A DNA stretch of 14,245 nucleotides. Origin: CAIKMD01 sp035533255 (lineage in GTDB: Bacteria > Pseudomonadota > Alphaproteobacteria > ATCC43930 > CGMCC-115725). A program made the position numbers and the translations under genes. The notes under the pieces are model-generated. The model saw nothing but the letters and a program-made list of their open reading frames with translations. It did not search any database and had not been told where the DNA came from. Below are positions 1 to 7,630 of the stretch, in pieces (positions within the stretch are counted from its first letter, which is position 1; every line of letters starts with the position of its first letter). The stretch covers positions 1 to 14,245 of the forward strand of contig DATLUE010000113.1 of the NCBI GenBank assembly GCA_035533255.1. The letters run 5' to 3'.

Positions 1-2
1 GA

Positions 3-593
3 AGTCAGCTTGAATCTCCAAAGATGGTGGCTACCCTACTGTTTGGTCGGACCGCTCCTGTCGAACTTGTTGGATTGGATGAAGCGTGTACGACCGATCG
101 CGAAGTGTGGGTGCCCGAAGGACACGAAGGGCGCGCTGGGCGCCTTGACTGTGTCTTTAAATTCGGTGAGAAGGCCATCATTGTGATCGAAGTTAAGGTT
201 ATCGGCGCCGACGAATCTGATACGGTGAAGCAGCGCGGGTATTTCAAATGGCTCGAGAGCCAAACCTCCAAGTACAGGTATCCGGTCCTTCTGACGACCA
301 GTGCTTCTGAAAATAGTGACTATGAAGGCTTTCGGGTGGTGCTTTGGGAGGATTTTTGTCGAAATGGACGCGTTCTTTTGTCGTCTCTTTCAAGGCAACG
401 ACAATCCGTGACCGCCTCTCTGTTCGCCGCGCTTTTAGGTGCCATTGAAATCAATTTGCTTGGCCTTCCATCACTTTCATGGCTGACTGATGCTTCGGAT
501 GAAATCATATTATTCAACGCCCTGCGTCTTGGCCGCAGAATAGACAAAGTTGTTCAATATCTTGAATCGACTGTCGTCGCACAAAATGGATGA
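3..593 (+). CDS. PD-(D/E)XK nuclease-like protein, 5' end outside the window
   Basis: The reading frame is open to the left edge, with seven sense codons before the first ATG at 24, so the true start is probably upstream. Numbered from that ATG (189 residues), a PD-(D/E)XK-type core is visible: Asp42 (GRLD), a short beta hairpin, then Glu56-Val57-Lys58 in a hydrophobic strand, followed by a helix with Gln70 and Tyr73. This is the usual metal-binding order of restriction-like nucleases and of several defence nucleases. The remaining C-terminal part is helical and not recognised. It lies 6 bases ahead of the next gene on the same strand, so the two probably form a unit. No Shine-Dalgarno sequence precedes the ATG at 24, which supports truncation. 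The stretch is AT-richer than the rest of the window, suggesting acquisition by transfer. The fold call is moderate; the biological role (defence, repair or other) is unknown. Confidence 0.6.
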   Translation, partial: SQLESPKMVATLLFGRTAPVELVGLDEACTTDREVWVPEGHEGRAGRLDCVFKFGEKAIIVIEVKVIGADESDTVKQRGYFKWLESQTSKYRYPVLLTTSASENSDYEGFRVVLWEDFCRNGRVLLSSLSRQRQSVTASLFAALLGAIEINLLGLPSLSWLTDASDEIILFNALRLGRRIDKVVQYLESTVVAQNG

Positions 594-599
594 TTCACC

Positions 600-1175
600 A
601 TGGCAGCAGACATAAATGCCCGTGATGTTCTTCTAGCCGAAGGGTTTAAGGGCTATCTCGATGTCTATAATGCGCTCGCCGTATTCGAAAGCGAGATACA
701 AGAATTATCGCGCAATGCACTCAACAAGCGGTTGTCGGAAATAAAGGCCTCTTTCGGCAGGCCGGAACTGACCGCCGAGGATATTTCAGAAGTAGCAGAT
801 GGGGTTGAGGGTGTGGTCGCTATCGGCGTTAAAATTGATCTCCCCGAAACATGGGGATTCCGATTTGGTTTGAAATGGGGGCAGCCAAAGGCCGATACGA
901 AGCTCCGGCCTGCTTTTGCGACATGCGCGGTTCGTTTAGGGAGTCAGCAGAGGCGAAAAAGCCTCTTTCAGACCTTCGCGTCGGTCAAACAGACATCGCG
1001 CGTCGCGGTGAATTTGCGGACGAGAGCGGAATGGCCGTATGAGGTACAATTTGACATCCCGCTCACTTCGCCGAGTAGTTCAGCGCAATTCGAAAAGCGC
1101 TTGAGCGACGTGTTGGCAGCGTTTCTGGACCTCACGAAAGCCATCGGCGGCCTTAAGAAGGCCGTGTCTCGATGA
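600..1175 (+). CDS. Hypothetical protein, partner of the nuclease-like gene
   Basis: A 191-residue protein that I do not recognise. It begins six bases after the stop of the nuclease-like gene and shares its AT-richer composition, so co-transcription is likely. There is no signal peptide or membrane segment. The N-terminal third (about residues 1-60) looks helical and charged. A middle part (about 70-160) alternates hydrophobic and polar residues with several Trp/Phe positions, as in a beta-rich domain. The C-terminal 30 residues are again helical. No catalytic motif is evident. No clear ribosome-binding site precedes the ATG, which suits translation coupled to the upstream gene. A second subunit, a specificity factor or an antidote for the nuclease are possibilities, but all are guesses from position alone. 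Confidence 0.6.
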   Translation: MAADINARDVLLAEGFKGYLDVYNALAVFESEIQELSRNALNKRLSEIKASFGRPELTAEDISEVADGVEGVVAIGVKIDLPETWGFRFGLKWGQPKADTKLRPAFATCAVRLGSQQRRKSLFQTFASVKQTSRVAVNLRTRAEWPYEVQFDIPLTSPSSSAQFEKRLSDVLAAFLDLTKAIGGLKKAVSR

Positions 1176-1188
1176 GGAATGACAACAC

Positions 1189-1228
1189 AAAAAGCGCGGC
1201 GGGACGGCCGAAGCCGCATCCGCCGCGC
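1189..1228 (-). terminator. Intrinsic terminator of the sat end of the sulfur gene run
   Basis: Read on the minus strand, a perfect 9-bp stem (1220-1228 with 1194-1202, GCGCGGCGG/CCGCCGCGC) encloses an inner stem capped by a TTCG tetraloop and is followed directly by five Ts (1189-1193). It lies about 20 bases past the sat stop. This is a textbook rho-independent terminator and marks the 3' end of the minus-strand sulfur genes. The T-tract is on the minus-strand side only, so it is not expected to work well for the plus-strand gene ending at 1175. Confidence 0.85.
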
Positions 1229-1249
1229 CGCACAGTAAACGCCAACGCT

Positions 1250-2437
1250 CTAACTGGTGACGCGCATCGCCTTGGCCAGGATCGCGGCGATCTCGGGCCG
1301 CGTATATTCCGGCGGCGGCGCCTCGCCCGCGCGGAGCATCTCGCGGACTTTGGTGCCGGAGAGCAGCAGGCGATCGGCGTCGGTATGCGGACAGGTCTTG
1401 AACGACGCCATCCCGCCGCATTTCGCGCAGTAAAAGGTATTCTCGAAATTCAGTGTGATGATCCCGATTTCGCCGGGCGCGTAGCGATCGAAGATCTTCT
1501 GCGCGTCATAGGTGCCGTAGTAGCTGCCGACGCCGGCGTGATCGCGGCCGACGATGAAATGCGTGCAGCCGTAGTTGCGGCGGATGATCGCGTGGAGAAT
1601 CGCCTCGCGCGGGCCGCCGTAGCGCATATGCGCGGGCATCACCGAGAGCATTGCACGACCCTTCGGATAGTATAGTTCGAGTAACACTTCGTAGGTATCC
1701 ATGCGGACCGCGGCGGGCACGTCGTCGCCCTTGGTCTCGCCGACCAGCGGATGGAGCAGCAGGCCGTCGCAAATTTCGAGCGCGGCCTTCTGGATATATT
1801 CGTGCGCGCGATGGGTCGGGTTGCGGGTCTGGAAGGCGACGATCTTGCGCCATCCGAGCTCGCGGAATTTGGCGCGGGTGGCGCGCGGCTCGAGCCGGTA
1901 CTGCATGAAGGTGCGGCCGGGGATGTCGTCGATCAGGACGACCCGGCCGGCCAGGCAATATGGCGGCGTCGAGGTGACGTTCTTGGCGCCGGGATGAGCG
2001 TCTTCGGCGGTGCCGAAGACCGCGGTGGCCTCGCGCACGCGATCGACTTTGTAGATTTCGGCGAGCTTGAGGATCGCCAGCCGGTTGCCGCCGGCGCTGA
2101 GCGCAACGTCCTGGCCGGGGCTGAGCGCGCGCGCGGTCGGCTCGTCGACGCCGAGCGTAATCGGAATCGACCACGGGATCCCCGAGGCGAGGCGCAGGTC
2201 GTCGCGGCTTTTGTCGTAGTCGGCTTCGCCCATGAAGCCGGTCAGCGGTGAGAACGCGCCCGACGCGAGCATCTCGAGGTCGGCCAGTTCGCGCGCGCCG
2301 AGCGCCACGACCGGGAGCGTTTCGGCATAGGCGCGCAGCCCCGCCCGTTCAGCGGCGGGTGCCTTCAGGTCGACCAGGTCGCCATTGCCGTGCGCGGTAA
2401 TCGGATCGAGGGTGATATCACCGGTAAGCGCGCTCAT
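1250..2437 (-). CDS. sat: Sulfate adenylyltransferase (ATP sulfurylase)
   Basis: Makes adenosine 5'-phosphosulfate (APS) and pyrophosphate from ATP and sulfate, the entry step of sulfate assimilation or dissimilation. The 395-residue length fits the single-domain Sat/MET3 family without a fused kinase. The family's ATP-site motifs are both present: QTRNPTHRAH at 203-212 and GRDHAGVG at 297-304. A zinc-site-like cysteine set (Cys337, Cys340, Cys349) and the conserved LSGTKVREML segment (359-368) follow. The ATG start overlaps the cysC stop as ATGA, with a GGGAG sequence at suitable distance inside cysC, so the two are translationally coupled. The pairing with APS kinase and with cysteine-synthesis genes suggests an assimilatory role. 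No APS or PAPS reductase gene is visible in the window. Identification is secure. Confidence 0.95.
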   Translation of the reverse strand: MSALTGDITLDPITAHGNGDLVDLKAPAAERAGLRAYAETLPVVALGARELADLEMLASGAFSPLTGFMGEADYDKSRDDLRLASGIPWSIPITLGVDEPTARALSPGQDVALSAGGNRLAILKLAEIYKVDRVREATAVFGTAEDAHPGAKNVTSTPPYCLAGRVVLIDDIPGRTFMQYRLEPRATRAKFRELGWRKIVAFQTRNPTHRAHEYIQKAALEICDGLLLHPLVGETKGDDVPAAVRMDTYEVLLELYYPKGRAMLSVMPAHMRYGGPREAILHAIIRRNYGCTHFIVGRDHAGVGSYYGTYDAQKIFDRYAPGEIGIITLNFENTFYCAKCGGMASFKTCPHTDADRLLLSGTKVREMLRAGEAPPPEYTRPEIAAILAKAMRVTS

Positions 2438-2979
2438 CGTGCGGCTCCCTTGCGGTTGATCATGTTTTTACCTTCGAGCGACGCGAGCAGGCGGGCGAAG
2501 CTCTGGGCCTGGGTCTCGCGGTCGGTTTCGACCACCAGTTCGGGCTTGAGCGGCTCTTCGTAAGGGTCGGAGACCCCGGTGAAGTTCTTGATCTCGCCGG
2601 CCAGGGCCTTTTTGTAGAGTCCCTTGACGTCGCGCTCGGCCAGCGTGCTGACCGGGCATTTGACGAAAACCTCAAAGAAATTGTCGTGTATCGCGCGCAC
2701 TTCGTCGCGGATATCGCGGTAGGGCGAAATCGCCGCCGAGATCGCGATTACGCCATTGCGCGCGAGCAGCCGGCAGACCCATCCGATGCGCCGGATGTTG
2801 GTGTCGCGATCCTCCTTGGAGAAGCCGAGCCCCTTGGAGAGGTTGGTGCGGACCTCGTCGCCGTCGAGAATTTCGACGCGATGGCCGCGAAGGCGCAGCT
2901 CGTCGGCGAGCAGGTTGGCGAGGGTCGATTTGCCGGCGCCCGAGAGGCCGGTGAACCAGAGTGTGAAGCCTTCGTTCAT
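2434..2979 (-). CDS. cysC: Adenylyl-sulfate kinase (APS kinase)
   Basis: Phosphorylates APS to PAPS with ATP. The 181-residue protein carries the P-loop GLSGAGKST at 11-19, then DGDEVR and the GFSKEDRDTNIRR segment typical of CysC, the ISPYRD motif with the conserved serine, and a C-terminal DPYEEP-type lid region. I chose the ATG at 2979, which puts the P-loop at the usual distance from the N-terminus. An in-frame TTG at 3000 would add seven residues and lacks a ribosome-binding site. A GGAG lies about 15 bases before the ATG, rather far. The gene overlaps sat by 4 bases (ATGA). An AT-rich, promoter-like patch lies just upstream. PAPS may feed a PAPS reductase elsewhere or sulfation reactions; the window does not decide this. 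Confidence 0.93.
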   Translation of the reverse strand: MNEGFTLWFTGLSGAGKSTLANLLADELRLRGHRVEILDGDEVRTNLSKGLGFSKEDRDTNIRRIGWVCRLLARNGVIAISAAISPYRDIRDEVRAIHDNFFEVFVKCPVSTLAERDVKGLYKKALAGEIKNFTGVSDPYEEPLKPELVVETDRETQAQSFARLLASLEGKNMINRKGAAR

Positions 2980-3026
2980 GATATACGCGTATCGCTCCAA
3001 GATAGATTACTTTATAAGTCGTATAA

Positions 3027-3053
3027 GTTATATATATCTGCCCATCGTGGCAA
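3027..3053 (-). promoter_or_regulatory. Candidate promoter for cysC-sat
   Basis: The gap between the HAD gene and cysC (about 2999-3045) is strikingly AT-rich for this genome. On the minus strand it holds TTGCCA (3048-3053, five of six to the -35 consensus) and TATAAC (3027-3032, five of six to the -10 consensus), separated by 15 bases, which is shorter than the ideal 17. It is placed to drive cysC and sat independently of the genes upstream. This is a pattern match only. Confidence 0.4.
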
Positions 3054-3065
3054 GCATTCGCGCGC

Positions 3066-3845
3066 CTAATTCGCTTCGTCAGAATCCGGATCGATCGCCG
3101 CAGCCGGCAGGTTGAGCCCAATATGCAGGGCGGCGGGCGCGGCGAAGATCGCGCCGGCGCCGGCGGCGAGCAGCCGATCGCGGGCCGAGGCGCTTGCGGC
3201 CACGCCGTAGAAGCCCACGCCGGCGGCGCAGGCCGCACCCCAATCGGCCGCGCTGTCACCGACGAAGGCCGCATCGGCGGGCGCCGCGGCGCATAGTTCG
3301 AGCGCCCGGCCGACCATCGCGGGCGACGGCTTGAGCGCGAGCCCCGAGTCGCGTCCGACGATCGCGCGGATCAGGCCGGTGGCGCGATTGCGCTCGAGCC
3401 AGCGCCCGACCGTGCGCGAGGAATTCGACGTGACGATAACGATCGCATTGCCGCGCGCGGCGAGCGCGGTGAGCAGATCGATCGCCCCGGCGGTGGGCGC
3501 GGCGCGATCGACGCCGGCCAGTTCGTAACCCTCGATTATCGTCGAGGCGCGCGCCAATACCGCCTCGGCCGCCGGGCGATCGGACGGCCCGCGATCGGCC
3601 GCCACGCCGCCGACGACCAGCGGCAGACTTGCGCCCGCACCGAGCCATCGCGCATGCAGCGCCGCATAGAGCGGCAGGTTGCCGGCCGGAATCTCGGCAA
3701 AGATTTTCGCCGCGACGCCCATCGCGCGCAGCGCGGCCTCAAGCTCGCGGCGAGCCGCCAGCCAATCGACCTCGCGCTCGAGCGCGGCGAGCGTGTTGTC
3801 GAAATCGAAGAGCCAGACCGACGCATCGGAGTTCGGCGTTATCAT
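3066..3845 (-). CDS. HAD-superfamily hydrolase (phosphatase)
   Basis: A cytosolic haloacid-dehalogenase-type phosphatase of 259 residues. All four HAD motifs are visible: motif I DFDNT (nucleophile Asp14, acid Asp16), motif II in the strand ending TSNSS, the motif III lysine in LKPSP, and motif IV GDSAADWGAA. A helical cap of about 100 residues follows motif I, as in phosphoglycolate-phosphatase-like (C1 cap) members. I use the ATG at 3845; an in-frame GTG at 3866 is possible and neither has a good ribosome-binding site. It sits between the ThiF-like gene and cysC on the same strand. A substrate from sulfur or phosphoserine metabolism is tempting, but HAD enzymes are too diverse to name one from sequence. 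Confidence 0.85.
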   Translation of the reverse strand: MITPNSDASVWLFDFDNTLAALEREVDWLAARRELEAALRAMGVAAKIFAEIPAGNLPLYAALHARWLGAGASLPLVVGGVAADRGPSDRPAAEAVLARASTIIEGYELAGVDRAAPTAGAIDLLTALAARGNAIVIVTSNSSRTVGRWLERNRATGLIRAIVGRDSGLALKPSPAMVGRALELCAAAPADAAFVGDSAADWGAACAAGVGFYGVAASASARDRLLAAGAGAIFAAPAALHIGLNLPAAAIDPDSDEAN

Positions 3846-3876
3846 TGCATTCGTAAAACTCGGCACGGGTCAGGTG

Positions 3877-3940
3877 GTCATTCCGAGTGCCGGTCGCCGG
3901 CGCGAAGCATCCCGGGATTTTTCGCTGCGCTCAAAATGAC
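3877..3940. repeat. Interspersed palindromic repeat (MITE/REP-like remnant)
   Basis: A 64-base element bounded by imperfect inverted ends, GTCATTCCGAG (3877-3887) and CTCAAAATGAC (3930-3940), which match at 9 of 11 positions when folded. The inner part carries CGAAGCATCCCGGGATTTTTCGCTGCGCTC. This resembles, from memory, the 'GTCATTCTGAGCGAAGCGAAGAATC...' family of small dispersed intergenic repeats common in environmental genomes. It lies in the 167-base gap between the ThiF-like gene and the HAD gene, and could form a hairpin in the transcript. Copy number cannot be seen from one window. Confidence 0.6.
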
Positions 3941-4012
3941 ATAGCGGGCCTTGCGCGAAGTTCTCATAGGGGGCGGGCGAATTGACGAAATCCATAGGCT
4001 TACGAGATCGCA

Positions 4013-4702
4013 TCACGCGGGGCGCATCGCGATCGCGGCGCATCCGCAGGCGGCGGTCGATGCGGTTGATGTAGCCGGCGCGGCGGCGGTGAGCGGGCGC
4101 GCGGTCGCGGCGTAGCCGCGAAACTCGATAATCGTGGGTGATGGCGGCGCACCATAACCGGCGAGCAGCTTGATCGCCTCGGCGGCGGCGACGCTCGCAA
4201 CGAAGTCGATCGCTTCGGCCGGCGTGCCGAGCGGCGCGAGCAGTTCACCGGCGTCCGCGCAGCGCAGGCACGGCGGACGCGCCGCGATCACCGCGATCTT
4301 CGCCGGCCGGTCGAGCCGCACGAAGATCGTCGCGCAAGCCTGCAAACCGTGGCCGAGTGCGGCGAACGCGGTGACGCGCTCGATCATCCGCGCCGTCGCG
4401 GCGACGATCAGCGCCAGGTCGCAGCGGGCGGATGGCGCGTCGACGGTGCGCACCGCAACGTCGGAATTGAGATCGCGCATCCGCCCGACGATCAGGCCGA
4501 ACGCTGCGTCGTCGCCTTCGACCATCAGATCGATTGTGCCGACGCCCGCGCCGACCAGATAGGCGAGCATCGACCCGGCGACGTCACTATCCGCCGCAAG
4601 CAGGACGCGCGCGCCGAGCATCCGCTGCTGGGCGGCGCCGCTGAAGCCGGGCGCGATAATCTGCCGGCTGTATCTTTCGATTTGATCGTTGGTCAGCACC
4701 AC
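4013..4702 (-). CDS. Degenerate ThiF/MoeB-like protein (probable non-catalytic E1 subunit)
   Basis: A 229-residue protein related to the ThiF/MoeB/E1 family over its whole length. The N-terminal helix is well conserved (RYSRQIIAPGF at 10-20), with Arg13 matching MoeB Arg14, the finger that reaches into the partner's ATP site. The nucleotide-binding loop is lost: where GxGGxG is expected there is AADSDVAG. The DxDxVxxSNLxRQ segment and the ATP-contacting lysine are also missing, and the protein is shorter than usual. The later PCLRC half zinc site, the EAIKLLAGYG helix and a terminal CGC remain. The frame stays open far upstream, but that part is antisense-like shadow of the NIL gene and cysM. 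I chose GTG at 4702 (GTG at 4699 equally possible). Retention of the dimer and arginine parts argues for a working pseudo-enzyme rather than decay. The partner is probably the intact E1-like protein at 7631-8374. Confidence 0.72.
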   Translation of the reverse strand: MVLTNDQIERYSRQIIAPGFSGAAQQRMLGARVLLAADSDVAGSMLAYLVGAGVGTIDLMVEGDDAAFGLIVGRMRDLNSDVAVRTVDAPSARCDLALIVAATARMIERVTAFAALGHGLQACATIFVRLDRPAKIAVIAARPPCLRCADAGELLAPLGTPAEAIDFVASVAAAEAIKLLAGYGAPPSPTIIEFRGYAATARPLTAAAPATSTASTAACGCAAIAMRPA

Positions 4703-4785
4703 GGTATCGATATCCGGCGAAATAATGTCGTGGCGTTGGGCGGCGCGCCGCGAGCGTGCGCGATTCGCCGTCGCCCGCGCGCGCG

Positions 4786-5031
4786 CTACTCGATAACGTT
4801 TTTCTCGATCGGCTCGACGGTCACGCCGGTAATCCGCAGCCACGCGATCGCCCGCTCGATCTGTTCGTTGGTGCCCTCGAACTCGACTGCGACCAGGCCC
4901 ATATCCTCCGAGACGCTCGCCCCGCGGATATTGAACACCAGGTCGAACTTCTTCACGAGCTGATACAGGATCGGCTCGCGGATGAGGGCCCGGGGGTAGC
5001 TCAGGTAGTAGCGCTCGCGGATACGTTCCAT
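4786..5031 (-). CDS. Small stand-alone NIL-domain protein
   Basis: An 81-residue protein that is essentially one NIL domain, the ferredoxin-like fold found at the C-terminus of the methionine transporter ATPase MetN and in ferredoxins tied to homocysteine synthesis. The recognisable core is YLSYP, REPILYQLVKKFDLVFNIRGASV, then the VEFEGTNEQIERAIAWL helix and a short last strand. The ATG at 5031 lies inside the end of cysM, overlapping it by 31 bases, so the two are translationally coupled; an earlier ATG at 5076 or 5067 would lengthen the overlap. NIL domains are linked to methionine sensing or to sulfur/homocysteine chemistry, which agrees with the SAM-I riboswitch at the head of this gene run. 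The exact role is not known: an allosteric methionine sensor or a protein-protein adaptor are both plausible. Confidence 0.85.
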   Translation of the reverse strand: MERIRERYYLSYPRALIREPILYQLVKKFDLVFNIRGASVSEDMGLVAVEFEGTNEQIERAIAWLRITGVTVEPIEKNVIE

Positions 5032-6047
5032 TTGCGGACCATGCGCTGCAAGCGTTCGCGGCGCCATTCCTGCCATCCGATCCAGAGATTGGTGGAGAGA
5101 TATTTATCGCCAAAGTCGCTGAACACGGTGACTACCGTGCCTTCGCGCAAGGATCCGGCGAGCTGAAGCGCGGCGACCATCGCGGCGCCCGACGACTGCC
5201 CCACCAGCATACCCTCATACTGGCCGAGCGCGTAGACCATCTCGTAGGCGTCTTCGGTGCTGACGGCGATTTTGCCGTCGAGTTCGCGCTCGTGGTAGAT
5301 GCCCGGGACGATCGACGAGGCCATGTGCTTGAGCCCCTCGAGCCCGTGCATCGCGTCGTCGGGCTCGACCGCGATGACCTGCACGGCGGGGTTGCGCGAC
5401 TTCAGGTAGCGCCCGGTGCCCATCACGGTGCCGCCGGTGCCGATGCCGGCGACGAAATGGGTGATCGCGCCCTCGGTCTGCTGCCAGATTTCGGGGCCGG
5501 TGGATTCGAAATGGGCGAGCGGATTGGCCTCGTTGTTATACTGATCGGGCTTGAAGTAGCGATCGGGGTTGGCGTCAATCAGTTTGCGGCAGGCGACGAT
5601 CGCGCCGTCCGATCCCTCAAGCGGATCGGAGTAGATCGGCTTGGCGCCGAAGGCCTCGATGATCTTCTTGCGCTCCAGGCTGACGTTGGCGGCCATCACC
5701 AGCTCGACCGGATAGCCGAGCGCCGCCCCGACCATCGCGAGCGCGATTCCGGTGTTGCCCGAAGTCGAATCGAGAATCACCTTGCCGGGGCGCAGTTCGC
5801 CGCGCGCCAGGCCAATCTCGACCATCTTGCGCGCGGCGCGATCCTTGACCGAGCCGCCGGGGTTGAAGCCCTCGAGCTTGGCGTAGATGCGCACGCCTGG
5901 ACGCAACAGCCCCTCGGTCAGGCGCGTGATCTCGAGCAGCGGGGTGTTGCCGATCAGATCGAGCACGCTGAGCGCGCGCGCGGTCGGCACGGTCTCGCGG
6001 CTAACGTCCGCCAGCGATTGCCGGGACGATTGAGATGTCGTCGCCAT
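5001..6047 (-). CDS. cysM: Cysteine synthase, CysM/CysK-type PLP enzyme
   Basis: A fold-type II PLP enzyme of 348 residues that forms cysteine from an activated serine and a sulfur donor. Lys68 in GGSVKDR is the Schiff-base lysine, STSGNTG (94-100) binds the substrate carboxylate, GTGGT (203-207) holds the cofactor phosphate, and SDFGDKYLST closes the C-terminal part. The partner is the CysO-like carrier gene immediately upstream. The ATG at 6047 lies 47 bases inside that gene, with an AAGG sequence six bases before it. A GTG at 5990, after the cysO stop, is an alternative that would remove a 19-residue non-conserved tail. In mycobacteria the neighbouring CysM uses O-phosphoserine and CysO-thiocarboxylate instead of O-acetylserine and sulfide. 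The order here suggests the same, but substrate choice cannot be read securely from sequence. A cystathionine beta-synthase-like role is the main alternative. Confidence 0.88.
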   Translation of the reverse strand: MATTSQSSRQSLADVSRETVPTARALSVLDLIGNTPLLEITRLTEGLLRPGVRIYAKLEGFNPGGSVKDRAARKMVEIGLARGELRPGKVILDSTSGNTGIALAMVGAALGYPVELVMAANVSLERKKIIEAFGAKPIYSDPLEGSDGAIVACRKLIDANPDRYFKPDQYNNEANPLAHFESTGPEIWQQTEGAITHFVAGIGTGGTVMGTGRYLKSRNPAVQVIAVEPDDAMHGLEGLKHMASSIVPGIYHERELDGKIAVSTEDAYEMVYALGQYEGMLVGQSSGAAMVAALQLAGSLREGTVVTVFSDFGDKYLSTNLWIGWQEWRRERLQRMVRKWNVSASATT

Positions 6048-6279
6048 CCTTGACCTTGGAGCTGAGCTGGTTGAGGAAGCGGATGTCGTCGCCGTTCAAG
6101 TAGACGTTGACGAAGCGGCGCAGCTCGCCGCCACCGTCGAGCAGGCGCTCGCTGATGCCGGGATGGCGGCGCTCGAGATCCTCGATAACGGCCTTCACCG
6201 AATCGCCTTCGGCCGAGACTTCGTCGACGCCCGCCGTGAAGCGGCGCAGCGGCGTGGGGACGCGAACCCTGATTGGCAT
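6001..6279 (-). CDS. cysO: MoaD/ThiS-family sulfur carrier protein, CysO-like
   Basis: A 92-residue beta-grasp protein closely resembling mycobacterial CysO: a start like MPIRVRVPTPLRRF, a central SERLLDGGGELRRFVNVYLN segment, and a C-terminus SIVPAIAGGR. Carriers of this family are adenylated on the terminal glycine by an E1-like enzyme and converted to a thiocarboxylate that donates sulfur. Here the diglycine (Gly90-Gly91) is not terminal: one arginine follows it before the stop. That residue would have to be removed before activation. In other systems a JAMM/Mec-type peptidase does such trimming, and none is visible in the window. The ATG at 6279 is preceded by GGAGG at about 14 bases. It lies between the threonine-synthase-like gene and cysM. 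Confidence 0.92.
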   Translation of the reverse strand: MPIRVRVPTPLRRFTAGVDEVSAEGDSVKAVIEDLERRHPGISERLLDGGGELRRFVNVYLNGDDIRFLNQLSSKVKDGDDISIVPAIAGGR

Positions 6280-6357
6280 GGTCGTGAGTTAAACCTCCGC
6301 AAAATCGCGCGAACGCGAACTTCGATGCTTATGCTTTGGGCGGCGCTCCCGCAAGGC

Positions 6358-7620
<1,263 letters not shown>

Positions 7621-7630
7621 CGGATCCTCG

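Noticed and set aside
2980..3000. TTG start at 3000 for cysC
   Set aside because: It adds seven unconserved residues before a standard CysC N-terminus and lacks a ribosome-binding site.
4013..4702. Calling the degenerate ThiF-like gene a pseudogene
   Set aside because: The frame is uninterrupted over 229 residues, and the arginine helix and C-terminal helix are well kept; loss is limited to the nucleotide-binding parts, which suits a non-catalytic subunit.
4703..5113. N-terminal extension of the degenerate ThiF-like frame up to 5113
   Set aside because: The extra 137 residues are Arg/Gly/Ala-rich, overlap the NIL gene and the cysM end in another frame, and resemble no ThiF N-terminus; RYSRQ begins just after the GTG at 4702.
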